Below, piece after piece: positions 17,648-25,970 of a stretch of DNA of 64,000 bases. The notes beneath the pieces are model-generated. The model was given only the letters and a program-made list of their open reading frames with translations. It searched no databases and was not told the origin of the DNA. Numbering within the stretch: the first letter of the stretch is position 1; the number at the start of each line of letters is the position of its first letter. The DNA is taken from assembly GCF_003323715.1 (NCBI RefSeq), contig NZ_QOIN01000033.1, positions 62,001 through 126,000 of the forward strand, read 5' to 3'. The DNA is from Streptomyces diacarni. Its GTDB lineage: Bacteria; Actinomycetota; Actinomycetes; Streptomycetales; Streptomycetaceae. Made by a program: the position numbers and the translations under genes.

Positions 17648-17695
17648 GGCTCCCCGCGTGCCGTCCCCGTCCGCGGGGCCCGCGCGCGGGGAGCC
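17648..17695 (+). terminator. Nested hairpin terminator after the bL37-like gene
   Basis: An outer 11-bp stem (ggctccccgcg with its complement at 17685-17695) encloses a second GC-rich inner hairpin, beginning four bases after the stop codon and followed by ctcgctttcc. Confidence 0.75.
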
Positions 17696-17872
17696 CTCGC
17701 TTTCCCGCCCGCGCTGCCAAGTCCGTCATCCCCACGCTGCCAGGTCCGTCATTCGCAGACCCTTCACGTGCGGGCCCGCGCTTCCAGACGCACCCCCCGG
17801 TAGCGTTCAACTGGGCGCGAACGGAGCGGAGTTGACCCGTACCCTCGCGTGGCCCCGTCTCGTTGTGGGGGT

Positions 17873-18316
17873 GTGAGCACTCGAATCCTTGCCCGGCACC
17901 CCTTTGCCGCCGTAGCCGCCGTTGCCCTCACCGCCGCCGCCCTCCCCCTGATCGGCACGCAGACCGCGACCGCGCAGACCGCGGCCCACCCCTCCGGCTC
18001 CGCCTCCACCGTCCGCCCGGGGCTCTTCCTGACCGTCTCGGGGAGCGAGGACACCTGGATCCGCGGAGTCCGACTCCTCTGCGAGCCCACTCCGCACGGC
18101 CGCCACCCCAAGGCCGCCGAAGCGTGCACCGCGCTCGACCGGGCCGGGGGCGACCTCGACGCGCTCCCGGACGCCACGGGTCCGTGCACGATGGAATACG
18201 ACCCGGTGACGGTCTCCGCCGAGGGCAGGCACCGCGGCGAGCGCGTCGCCTGGAAGAAGACGTTCCCCAACACCTGCGTCATGCGCAGCGCGACGGGCCC
18301 CGTCTTCGACTTCTGA
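17873..18316 (+). CDS. Subtilisin inhibitor-like secreted protein (SSI family)
   Basis: A secreted serine-protease inhibitor. From GTG 17873 the 147-residue precursor has a signal peptide (about 1-35: basic ARHP, hydrophobic FAAVAAVALTAAALPLI, ending TATAQ). The mature part keeps four cysteines (70, 85, 105, 135), which in SSI form two disulfides. The reactive loop reads PCTMEYDPV, placing Met107 at P1 by alignment with SSI (CPMVYDP) but Glu at P1'. Many Streptomyces secrete such inhibitors for control of their own proteases. GGGGGTG precedes the start; GTG 17871 is out of frame. Confidence 0.9.
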   Translation: MSTRILARHPFAAVAAVALTAAALPLIGTQTATAQTAAHPSGSASTVRPGLFLTVSGSEDTWIRGVRLLCEPTPHGRHPKAAEACTALDRAGGDLDALPDATGPCTMEYDPVTVSAEGRHRGERVAWKKTFPNTCVMRSATGPVFDF

Positions 18317-18442
18317 CTCCCCCGCGCAGGCCCCCCGCGGACCCCTCCGGCCGCACCGGACCGGAGCCGCCGAGAACCCGGGACGGGGAGGGGCGGGGCG
18401 GATCCGCGTCGCCGGAGACCGCCCCACGCCCCGCCGCAGCGT

Positions 18443-19690
18443 CTACAGCGCGGCGCCGCCCGGTTTGACCATGCCCCGCACCGTGCGCGAGTCGACGAAC
18501 TCGCCCAGCGCCGTCATGTCCCACTCCCCCGAGAACTGGCGGACGAACTTGGCCATCAGCACCCCGGTGCGGGGCTCGGAGTGCGTCAGGTCGAAGCGGA
18601 CCAGCTCACCGCCCGCGCCGTCGAGAAGGCGGCAGTAGGCCTTCGCGACCTCGGTGAACTTCTGCCCGGAGAAGGAGTTCACGGTGAAGACCAGGCCGGT
18701 CACCTCGGGCGGCAGATCGCCGAGGTGGACGGTGATCACCTCGTCGTCACCCGCGCCCTCGCCCGTGAGGTTGTCGCCGGAGTGCTGGATGACACCGCCG
18801 AGGATGGCGAGCTTGCCGAAGTAGCAGGCGTCGATCTTCTTTCGGTTGGCGTCGTAGGCGATGACCGAGGCGTCCAGATCGATGTCCTTGGCCCGCCTGC
18901 CCGCGCGGAAGACGGGCTCCCAGCCGAGGCCCATGCGCACCGACGTGCGCAGCGGCTCTCCCCCCTTGACCAGGGAAACCGTCTGGTTCTTCTGCAGGCT
19001 GACCCGGCCCTTGTCCAGATTGATCTTCCCCGCTCCCGCCGGCGCGCCTGCCGGGGCGGCAGGGGGAGCCGAGGGACCTGAGGGAGCCGCCGGCGCGGAC
19101 GGGGCCGTGGGCGCCGGCGGAACAGGCGGTGCGGACGGGGCGGGCGCGGCAGGCGGGGCCGTCGGCGCGGGCGGGGCGGTGGGAGCGGCCGGGGCGGCGG
19201 GCTCCTCCACGTTCACCCCGAAGTCGGTGGCGATGCCGCCCAGCCCGTTCGCGTACCCCTGCCCGACCGCGCGGACCTTCCAGACCTCGTTTCTGCGGTA
19301 GAGCTCGACCACCAGCAGCGCCGTCTCGGAGCCGAGCTGCGGCGGGGTGAAGGTGGCGAGCACGGCACCGCTCGCGGCGTCGCGGACCGTGGCGGTGGGC
19401 TCCGTGCCCGCGAAGGTGGCGCCCGCGTCGAGGCTCGCGGTGACGACGACCTTGTCGATCTCGGCGGGGACGGCACCGGTCTCCACCGTGATGGTGTCGG
19501 CGGCGCCGCTGCTGTGGGTCACGCCGGGCGCGGTCGGCTGGTTGTAGAAGACGAAATCCTCGTCCGAACGCACCTTGCCCTGCCGGCTCAGCAGCAGCGC
19601 CGAGACGTCGAGCTTCGTGGGTGCGGTCACGTCCACCGCCACGCGCTGCGCGGTCAGCGGAAGGTTGGCGCCGGGAGTCATTGCGGTCAT
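18443..19690 (-). CDS. Two-domain TerD family protein
   Basis: A 415-residue fusion of two TerD-like domains, proteins associated with tellurite resistance and general stress that often bind Ca2+. Domain 1 (about 1-155) has TAPTKLDVSALLLSRQGKVR, SDEDFVFYNQP and ELYRRNEVWKVRAVGQGY. A Pro/Ala-rich linker (about 162-222) follows. Domain 2 (about 226-405) has VRMGLGWEP, KDIDLDASVIAYD, GDDEVITVHLGDLPPEV and ends VRGMVKPGGAAL. The first domain is shorter. It is divergent from a TetR gene across 180 bases; whether that regulator controls it is unknown. Confidence 0.9.
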   Translation of the reverse strand: MTAMTPGANLPLTAQRVAVDVTAPTKLDVSALLLSRQGKVRSDEDFVFYNQPTAPGVTHSSGAADTITVETGAVPAEIDKVVVTASLDAGATFAGTEPTATVRDAASGAVLATFTPPQLGSETALLVVELYRRNEVWKVRAVGQGYANGLGGIATDFGVNVEEPAAPAAPTAPPAPTAPPAAPAPSAPPVPPAPTAPSAPAAPSGPSAPPAAPAGAPAGAGKINLDKGRVSLQKNQTVSLVKGGEPLRTSVRMGLGWEPVFRAGRRAKDIDLDASVIAYDANRKKIDACYFGKLAILGGVIQHSGDNLTGEGAGDDEVITVHLGDLPPEVTGLVFTVNSFSGQKFTEVAKAYCRLLDGAGGELVRFDLTHSEPRTGVLMAKFVRQFSGEWDMTALGEFVDSRTVRGMVKPGGAAL

Positions 19691-19790
19691 GCCGAAAGTA
19701 ACGACCGGCCCCGCTTTGCGGTTCCTTTGCCGAGGGTCCGTTCCGGTCCGGGCGCGGGTGCGAGGCGGCGCGGGCGTACAGTGGGGTAAC

Positions 19791-19810
19791 GGTAGACCGG
19801 ACGGTCTACC
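19791..19810. promoter_or_regulatory. Perfect palindrome, probable TetR operator
   Basis: ggtagaccggacggtctacc has perfect 9-bp arms around a 2-base centre, 60 bases before the GTG of a TetR-family gene. The core TAGACCGnnCGGTCTA resembles sites bound by TetR regulators of this YcdC/AcrR-like group. Autoregulation is the simplest reading. Confidence 0.7.
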
Positions 19811-19870
19811 TCAGGACGGGACGGCACAGCGGGCGGGACCGGTGCGATCCGGGAAGGGAGCCGAGGGGCA

Positions 19871-20473
19871 GTGGGGACGGGAACGGCCGAGGCGGGGGAG
19901 CTGACCCCGGGGGCGCGCAAGGTGCTGGAAGCGGCGAGCACGCTCTTCTACGAGCGGGGCATCACCGCTGTCGGCGTCGATCTGATCGCGAAAGAGGCGG
20001 GGACCACCAAGAAGACGCTCTACGACCGGTTCGGCGGCAAGGACGCGCTGATCGCCGCGTATCTGCGCGAGCGCGACCGGCGCTGGCGGTCCTGGCTCAC
20101 GGGGTGGCTGGAGGAGCACGCGGCGGCCGCGGGGCCGCGGGCCAGGCTGCTGGCGACCTTCGACGCGCTCGCGGAGTGGACGCGGCGCCACAATCCGCGC
20201 GGCTGCGGCTTCGTCAACGCCGCGGCGGAGCTGCCCGATCCGGCGCACCCGGGCCGCCGGATCATCACCGACCAGAAGCTGTGGCTGCGCGGCTGCCTGT
20301 ACGAGCTGGCCGTCGAGGCGGGCGCGGCCGACCCCGGCAGGCTGGCCGACGAGCTCACGCTGCTGCACGAGGGCGCGACGGTGCTGCGCGGTCTCGCGTT
20401 GGTCGACGACCCGGTGGCCCGCGCCCGCGCCCTGGCCGAGCAGACCCTCGACCGCGCGGGCGCGACGCGGTAG
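19871..20473 (+). CDS. TetR/AcrR family transcriptional regulator
   Basis: A 200-residue repressor-type regulator. The N-terminal HTH (about 11-58) reads GARKVLEAASTLFYERGITAVGVDLIAKEAGTTKKTLYDRFGGKDALI, followed by an all-helical ligand domain with the block RGCGFVNAAAELPDPAHPGR. GTG 19871 is the start. A perfect 20-bp palindrome lies just upstream. The adjacent genes (TerD-type protein divergent, DUF2267 gene convergent) give no clear target. Confidence 0.92.
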   Translation: MGTGTAEAGELTPGARKVLEAASTLFYERGITAVGVDLIAKEAGTTKKTLYDRFGGKDALIAAYLRERDRRWRSWLTGWLEEHAAAAGPRARLLATFDALAEWTRRHNPRGCGFVNAAAELPDPAHPGRRIITDQKLWLRGCLYELAVEAGAADPGRLADELTLLHEGATVLRGLALVDDPVARARALAEQTLDRAGATR

Positions 20474-20495
20474 TGAGGCGCGGCGCGAGACACGA

Positions 20496-20900
20496 TCAAG
20501 AAACGGCCTGGTTCTGAAGGGTGAAAAGGGCGGCAAGGTCCTCGGGCAGTTGCGTGACGACGTGCCGCACCTGCCCCGCTGACACCGCCTGCGGGAGAGC
20601 GGAGAGGACCGCCGCTGTGTGCTTCCCCGCGTCCTCCGTCCTCGACGAGGTCCGCTCCGCGACGCGCCGGTAGAACTCGTCGACACCGAAGGCCTCGCCC
20701 CCGGCCTCCGCGTCGACTCCGCTGCCTCGCAACGGTCGATCCAGCGGTGTGGGCATCTGGTCGGCCAGATCCTGGGCTTCGTCGGCGGTGATGCGTGAGG
20801 CCAGCACGCCCAGGACAGCCTCCGTGACCTTCCTGGTCTCGTCCTGGTCCGGGTAGCCGCCCTGGTCGCGCACCAGTGCCAAGAACTCGTCGTCGCGCAT
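20496..20900 (-). CDS. DUF2267 domain-containing protein
   Basis: A 134-residue helical protein matching DUF2267: two related halves, with TRKVTEAVLGVLASRITADEAQDLADQMP and EDAGKHTAAVLSALPQAVSAGQVRHVVTQLPEDLAALF, the paired pattern typical of the family. No enzymatic motif; function unknown, although such genes often occur near stress genes. ATG 20900 (MRDDEFLALV) is chosen over the longer frame from 20969, which adds Pro/Arg-rich residues. It ends 22 bases from the convergent TetR gene. Confidence 0.85.
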   Translation of the reverse strand: MRDDEFLALVRDQGGYPDQDETRKVTEAVLGVLASRITADEAQDLADQMPTPLDRPLRGSGVDAEAGGEAFGVDEFYRRVAERTSSRTEDAGKHTAAVLSALPQAVSAGQVRHVVTQLPEDLAALFTLQNQAVS

Positions 20901-21023
20901 GAGGCATCCCCATCGTTCGGCATCTCTTGCTGGAGGCTCCGGTTTCCCTCGTGCGCCCGCCCTATTCACCAGCGTCCCGGCCCACTGCGGGCGCCGGGGA
21001 CAGGAGGAGAGGGCAGCACACCC

Positions 21024-21392
21024 TCACAGCTCCTCCTCAAGCCGGATCGCCTGGCGCAGGGAATCCCGTGCCTGGTGCGACTCGCCCTCCTGCGACTCCA
21101 GCAGCGCCGCCGCGATGGCGTCCAGCTTCCGCTGGAGAGCGGCCTCGGCACGTCGTTCCGAGTTCTTGAGCAGGGCCAGCATGAGGAGGTTGACGGAGGT
21201 CAGTACGTCGCCGGCGAAGATCAGCCAGGGCACCGGCAGATGCACCAGGTGGACGATGACCATACCGACGATCAGGAACAGGCACAGCAGGAAGAACAAC
21301 GGAGAGCTGGTCAGGTTCGACGCGGTCTCCGCGAGGCGTGCGAAGCGGTCGCGCCGCTCCCCGCCTCGGTCCGAGGGGTGCTGAAGAGTCAT
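21024..21392 (-). CDS. Low-affinity iron permease family protein
   Basis: A 122-residue membrane protein with two hydrophobic segments (LFFLLCLFLIVGMVIVHLVHL and LIFAGDVLTSVNLLMLALL), followed by NSERRAEAALQRKLDAIAAALLES and an acidic tail. This pattern (SSPLFF, then LLKNSERR and QRKLD) is that of the bacterial FET4-like low-affinity iron permease family; iron transport by the bacterial members is not proven. ATG 21392 is preferred; the frame runs on to 21542. It lies between the lipoprotein and DUF2267 genes on the same strand. Confidence 0.78.
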   Translation of the reverse strand: MTLQHPSDRGGERRDRFARLAETASNLTSSPLFFLLCLFLIVGMVIVHLVHLPVPWLIFAGDVLTSVNLLMLALLKNSERRAEAALQRKLDAIAAALLESQEGESHQARDSLRQAIRLEEEL

Positions 21393-21564
21393 GTGGCCCC
21401 GTGCTCCCTGAATGCTGTCGGCGTGATCGGTGTGCGGAGGAGCGGTGCGAAGCGAGGCCAGACGGCAGGCGGCCCCTCCTGCGGAAGGGCGCTCCGGCCG
21501 GACGGGCACCGGATCGCTTCCACGGACCGGTGGTGCGCTCACGTCGCGGACGAAAAGGGAGCGC

Positions 21565-22431
21565 TCACGCGGACCGGCCGCTGCCCTGGGAAAGCTGGTC
21601 GGTCATGTCAGCGGTCTTGCCGGACGGCGGTGCCTCGACATCGACCTCGGTGCCGAAGTCCGACAGGTTGACGACGGTCTTGACCTTCGACGAGGTGGCA
21701 GACCCCGCGGCGTTGGACGGTTGCACGGTCACCTCGACCTGCTGGCGGCGGGTTCGTCCCTTGTCGTCGATCCAGAGCTCGATCGGTACGTCGTCACCGA
21801 GCTGCTGACGAAGCTTCTTCTCCTGCGCCGCATCGCCCTTGGCGAGCTTCGACAGGTCGAGCCGCACCCGGTAGTGGGTGGTCTTCGTGCCGTTCACGTT
21901 CTCGGTGCCGAGCTTTTTGACGTCCTTTTCGGAAAGGGACTTGGAGTAAGCGAGGGAATCCGCTGGATTCTGCACGCCCGTCTGCTCCCCGCCAGTACGC
22001 GCCTGCAACTTCTTCAGGTCGATCTTCGACCATGTCTTGCCGTCGGGAAGTTGGGCGGCAGCCTTCTTGGGCAGCTTCTGGTACAGGGTGCTACCGACGA
22101 CACGCTGTTGCAGGTGTTCCCCTCCGATTCCCATGTCCAACCGGCTCGTGCCGTCGCGCAGATTCATGACGCCGTCACCGCGTACGGTCTTGCTCTCGCT
22201 TCCCGAGGCCGTGACCGTGAGGTCGATCTTCGCGGTCTTCGCCTCAGCGGTCCTCTTGTTCGTGGCCTGTACGGCCTTGGCGGGGCTCTGCCGGGAGGCC
22301 TCGGACTTCCCCTCCTTCTGGCTCTCCTCGCCCCCTCCGTCGCCCCCGCATCCGGTCACCAGGAGAACACCCGTCACAAGGCCTGCACCGCCGGCGATCA
22401 TGCGCTGAATCACACCGCCTGCGCACTCCAT
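21565..22431 (-). CDS. Putative lipoprotein (LppX/LprG-like)
   Basis: A 288-residue exported lipoprotein: signal sequence with lipobox LVTGC (residues 24-28, lipidated C28), then a Ser/Lys/Glu-rich spacer and a soluble domain. That domain contains VTASGSESKTVRGDGVMNLRDG, YQKLPKKAAAQLPDGKTWSKIDL, TKTTHYRVRLDL and PIELWIDDKGRTRRQQVEV. This order resembles the actinobacterial LppX/LprAFG fold, thought to carry lipids or other hydrophobic ligands; a specific ligand is not inferable. The start at 22431 is chosen because GGAG precedes it; ATG 22443 is possible. Confidence 0.85.
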   Translation of the reverse strand: MECAGGVIQRMIAGGAGLVTGVLLVTGCGGDGGGEESQKEGKSEASRQSPAKAVQATNKRTAEAKTAKIDLTVTASGSESKTVRGDGVMNLRDGTSRLDMGIGGEHLQQRVVGSTLYQKLPKKAAAQLPDGKTWSKIDLKKLQARTGGEQTGVQNPADSLAYSKSLSEKDVKKLGTENVNGTKTTHYRVRLDLSKLAKGDAAQEKKLRQQLGDDVPIELWIDDKGRTRRQQVEVTVQPSNAAGSATSSKVKTVVNLSDFGTEVDVEAPPSGKTADMTDQLSQGSGRSA

Positions 22432-22657
22432 ACTTCTCCACACCCTCCGCTATGTCGGATTATCGACCTGCCACGACTTCCCCGCTCCGGGACGGGCATG
22501 CCACATCCGTTCACGGACGGGACACGTGCGGTACCAAGCCGCGGGAGAAGGACCGGCGAGCCACCGGCGCCGTCCCCTGCCTCGTTCCTTGACCGCCGGA
22601 CGGCGGCCCGCCACCGTGAGACAGGGGGAACGCAGAACGGGCGGAACGCTCCCCCGG

Positions 22658-23317
22658 CTAGCTCCGCCGTGCGACCAGTTGCAGTCGCGTGGCCTGGTGG
22701 CCGCCCAGGGTCGGGGCCGTGCCGGTGCGCTCCTCGACGGGTGTGAAGCCGCTGCCGGTCAGCAGGGCGCGCAGGTGTGCGGGGGTGTGGTGGCGGAAGA
22801 GGCCTCCCTCGGGTGTGGTGAAGGTGCCGTAGGGGGCGTGCGGGGATGATTGGCTGTGCTGCTCGTAGCGGGCGACGTTGCGCGCGTCGCGCTGGAGGGG
22901 CACCTCGCTCACGTACATCGTGCCGCCGGGGCGCACCACGCGGGCCAGCTCGGCCACGACCGCGCGCTGGGACCGGTCGTCCGGCACGCAGTTGAGGACG
23001 GCGAACAGCAGTGCGGCGTCGAAGGAGCCGTCCGCCTCCGGCAGCGGCAGTCCGGGCTGGTGGCGCAGTGCCAGGCCCGGGCGCTCCCGCAGTCCGCGCT
23101 CGATCATGGCGCCGGAGGGGTCGACTCCCGTCACGTGCGGATATCCCAGCTCGGTCAGGTGCGCCGTCAGCCGCCCGTAGCCGCAGCCGTAGTCGATCAC
23201 GCGCCCTTCGCGGGGGATGTGGGCGGCCAGCAGGCCGGGGTCGAGGGCGTGCGTGAACGTCTTCTTCGCGCCGTCGGCTTCCCAGACCCCGTGCACCACG
23301 GGGCGAACACCAGCCAT
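22658..23317 (-). CDS. Class I SAM-dependent methyltransferase
   Basis: A 219-residue methyltransferase. Motif I is VIDYGCGYGRLTAHL, the acidic residue after strand 2 is in VTGVDPSG, and motif III-IV is DAALLFAVLNCVPDD with ARVVRPGGTMYVSEV. The substrate is unknown. ATG 23317 begins the typical block MAGVRPVVHGVWEADGAKKTFTHAL; the frame extends further upstream without similarity. It is head-to-head with the small gene at 23390. Confidence 0.9.
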   Translation of the reverse strand: MAGVRPVVHGVWEADGAKKTFTHALDPGLLAAHIPREGRVIDYGCGYGRLTAHLTELGYPHVTGVDPSGAMIERGLRERPGLALRHQPGLPLPEADGSFDAALLFAVLNCVPDDRSQRAVVAELARVVRPGGTMYVSEVPLQRDARNVARYEQHSQSSPHAPYGTFTTPEGGLFRHHTPAHLRALLTGSGFTPVEERTGTAPTLGGHQATRLQLVARRS

Positions 23318-23389
23318 GGGCGCAAGGTACCGTCCAGGTCCCGCCGGGCCGAGGTGCGCGACCGGAGGCGCGGGCGCAACCTGGAGGGT

Positions 23390-23605
23390 ATGAGTGCGGT
23401 CATCGTCGTCCATCCGCCTTCCCCCGCCGGCGGCCGCCAGGTGAGTGCGCGCGGCGAGACGCTGGGCACCGCCTACGGGCTGACCGACCTGATCGAATAT
23501 CTGCGCCGTACCGGGCTCGATGTCGCTACTGTCGATCTGTACGACGATGCGATCATCGAGTGGCAGGGCGGCAACCACCTGGTCTGGGGCCGCGAGCCGG
23601 AGTGA
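23390..23605 (+). CDS. Small conserved hypothetical protein
   Basis: A 71-residue cytoplasmic protein starting at ATG 23390 with a good CTGGAGGG site (residues MSAVIVVHPPSPAGGRQVSA). The rest contains YGLTDLIEYLRRTGLDVATVDL and IIEWQGGNHLVWGREPE. I do not recognise a domain, but the length and block pattern resemble small proteins widespread in Streptomyces. Divergent from the methyltransferase (72 bases) and 55 bases before the DUF1648 gene, with which it may be transcribed. Confidence 0.8.
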   Translation: MSAVIVVHPPSPAGGRQVSARGETLGTAYGLTDLIEYLRRTGLDVATVDLYDDAIIEWQGGNHLVWGREPE

Positions 23606-23660
23606 GCACCGCGCGGGCGGGGCATGGGGCCCGCGAGGGCGGTGTGTGGGGAGGGGCGGC

Positions 23661-24251
23661 ATGGTGCAGCAGGGGGACAATTCTGACGCGGAAGTCGCGG
23701 AAGCACGGTTCCCGTGGCTGTGGCTGGTGCCGGGCGTGCTGGTGCTGGCGGTGCTCGCGGTGTGGGGTGTGCTGGTCTACCCGGATCTGCCCGCGAGGGT
23801 GCCGCAGCACTTCGGCAGCGACGGCGTCGACGCGTACGCGGACAAGTCGGTCGGCAGCGCTTTCGTCCCCGTGTTCGTCCAGCTCGGCGTGCTCGTGGTG
23901 ATGTCCGCGACGACGCTGCTGACCGTGCGCATCACGCCGGAGTCCGCGTTGCCGCCGCACAGGCGCACCGCCGGCCTCGTCAACCGGCCGAGCACGGCCG
24001 AGGGCGCCCGGCAGGTCGCCAGGGCTCAGCTCTTCCTCGCCTTCTGCGTGGGGCTGGGGATGTTGGCGACGTGCCGGGTGATGTGGAGCACCACACCGCA
24101 GCAGGAGGCCCGGGACTCCGCCACCTCGACGCTCGTCCTCACGCTGCTGCCCATCGCCCTCGGCACCCTGGCGGTGCTGGTGACGGCGCTGCGGGACCGG
24201 GGGCGTGGGGCGCGGAGCAGCGGCGGTGGGCGGTCTAGCGCCGCCGACTGA
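23661..24251 (+). CDS. DUF1648 domain-containing membrane protein
   Basis: A 196-residue protein with about four membrane segments. The segment LVYPDLPARVPQHFGSDGVDAYADK after the first helix is the DUF1648 signature (Y..LP..VP.HF...G....). The function is unknown; related proteins occur near GntR regulators and bacitracin-type stress genes. ATG 23661 follows GGGGAGGGG. The last 17 bases overlap the 3' end of the convergent transporter gene. Confidence 0.85.
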   Translation: MVQQGDNSDAEVAEARFPWLWLVPGVLVLAVLAVWGVLVYPDLPARVPQHFGSDGVDAYADKSVGSAFVPVFVQLGVLVVMSATTLLTVRITPESALPPHRRTAGLVNRPSTAEGARQVARAQLFLAFCVGLGMLATCRVMWSTTPQQEARDSATSTLVLTLLPIALGTLAVLVTALRDRGRGARSSGGGRSSAAD

Positions 24252-25767
24252 GCGTCTGCAACTGCTGGCTGGTGGAGATCAGCTCTGCGGCCTCCTCCTC
24301 GTTGCTGACCATGGGCTGCGAGCCGTGCAGCGGCACACCGGCGCTCTCCGGCATGAAGCGGACGGCGAGCAGTCCGATGAGTCCGCTCACGATCAGATAG
24401 AGGCCGGGGATCAGATTGTTGTCCGTGGCGCTGACCAGACTCTCGGTGAACAGCGGTGTCGTTCCGCCGAAGGCGGCGACGGAGAAGTTGAACCCGATGC
24501 CCATGGCGGCGTAGCGCACGCTCGTGGGGAAGAGCGCGGGCAGCGTGGCGGCCGAGGGGGCCGCGAACCCGGCGAGCAGTGTCGCCAGGATGAGCACGCC
24601 GAGGGCGGGCAGCAGCCAGCCGCCCGAGCGGATCAGCAGGAACGCGGGGACGGCCAGCACGATCTGGCCGATCGCCGCCCACCGGTAGACCGGGCGGCGG
24701 CCGACGCGGTCGCTCAGCCGTCCGACGAAGGTGATCAGCACCACCACCCACACCATGCCGACCAGCACGAGCACGTCGGAGGTGGTCCCCGAGCGCCCCA
24801 GCACTTCTGTCTGGTATGTCGGCAGGTAGCCGGTGACCATGTAGTTGGTCACGTTGTAGAGCAGCACCAGACCGACGCAGATCAGCAGCGGCTCCCAGTG
24901 CTTGCGCAGGATGGTGCGAAACTCGTGCCGGTTGGTCTCCTGGGCGGCGACCTTCTGGTCGTGCTCGTCCAGCTGCTGCTGGAAGGCCGGGGACTCCTCC
25001 AGCTTGAGCCGCATGTAGAGACCGATCAGGCCCAGCGGCCCCGCGATCAGGAACGGGATGCGCCAGCCCCAGGAGAGCATCTGCGTGTCGCTGAGCGCGA
25101 AGTTGAGCCCGGTGACCAGGACCGAGCCGAGCGCGTAGCCGATGAACGTCCCGAAGTCGAGGAAGCTGCCGAGGAAGCCGCGTCGTCGGTCGGGGGAGAA
25201 CTCGGCGATGAAGGTCGTCGCGCCGCCGTACTCGCCGCCCGTCGAGAAGCCCTGCAGCATGCGGGCGGCCAGCAGCAGGATCGGCGCGGCGATCCCGATG
25301 GTGGCGTAGCTGGGGATGAATCCGATCAGGAAGGTGCCGAACGCCATGAGGATCATGGTCGCGGCCAGCACCTTCTGGCGGCCCAGCTTGTCGCCGAGCG
25401 GCCCGAAGAAGAGCCCGCCGAGCGGGCGGACGACGAAGGCTGCGGCGAAGGTGGCGAACGAGGCGAGCAGCTGCGCCGAGTCGGAGGCCCCCGGGTAGAA
25501 GACCTTGCCGATCGTGGCGGCCAGGTAGCTGTAGACGCCGAAGTCGAACCACTCCATGCAGTTGCCGAGCGCGGAGGCCGTCACCGCCCGTTTGAGCATC
25601 GGTTCCTCGACGACCTGCACGTCGTCCTTGGTGAAGGGTCGGCCCTTACGGCGCAGTCTGCGCACCAGCTCGTCGCGCACCTGGCGGGGCAGCTCGGCGA
25701 CCGCGTGCGGTACCTGCCGAGCCGTCGCCGCTTTGCCCCCCGGTTGTCGCTTGGGGCTCTCTGTCAC
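24235..25767 (-). CDS. MFS transporter of the MHS/ProP family
   Basis: A proton-coupled symporter of the metabolite:H+ symporter family, similar to ProP (proline/glycine betaine). About 510 residues with twelve membrane segments. Typical blocks: GNCMEWFDFGVYSYLAATIGKVFYP, GGLFFGPLGDKLGRQKVLA, MLQGFSTGGEYGGATTFIAEFSP and GRLSDRVGRRPVYR. The C-terminal tail is short, without the long osmosensing coiled coil of E. coli ProP. GTG 25767 (VTESPKRQ) is tentative; GTG 25779 is the alternative. Osmolyte import would complement the distant ectoine operon, but the substrate is inferred. Confidence 0.88.
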   Translation of the reverse strand: MTESPKRQPGGKAATARQVPHAVAELPRQVRDELVRRLRRKGRPFTKDDVQVVEEPMLKRAVTASALGNCMEWFDFGVYSYLAATIGKVFYPGASDSAQLLASFATFAAAFVVRPLGGLFFGPLGDKLGRQKVLAATMILMAFGTFLIGFIPSYATIGIAAPILLLAARMLQGFSTGGEYGGATTFIAEFSPDRRRGFLGSFLDFGTFIGYALGSVLVTGLNFALSDTQMLSWGWRIPFLIAGPLGLIGLYMRLKLEESPAFQQQLDEHDQKVAAQETNRHEFRTILRKHWEPLLICVGLVLLYNVTNYMVTGYLPTYQTEVLGRSGTTSDVLVLVGMVWVVVLITFVGRLSDRVGRRPVYRWAAIGQIVLAVPAFLLIRSGGWLLPALGVLILATLLAGFAAPSAATLPALFPTSVRYAAMGIGFNFSVAAFGGTTPLFTESLVSATDNNLIPGLYLIVSGLIGLLAVRFMPESAGVPLHGSQPMVSNEEEAAELISTSQQLQTLSRRR

Positions 25768-25884
25768 GTCGGCATTCACACCCTTTGTTCCGTATGGCCG
25801 AATAGGCGGGATCTGCTCGATCGTACGGAAAGGCCGTAGCGGATCACGGAACCGGGTTGCCGGACTCGCCGCATACACACACGC

Positions 25885-25948
25885 GCCCCCGCACTTCGGC
25901 GGGGGCGTGCGGACACGTGTGCGCGCGGGCCCCCGTCACAAGGGGGCC
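25885..25948 (-). terminator. Two GC hairpins after the YeeE-family gene
   Basis: An 8-bp stem (gcccccgc/gcgggggc, 25885-25906) and a 7-bp stem (ggccccc/gggggcc, 25928-25948) lie downstream of the YeeE stop, between it and the MHS transporter. One or both may end the YeeE transcript. Confidence 0.45.
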
Positions 25949-25970
25949 GCAGCGGACGGCGGGGAGCCGC

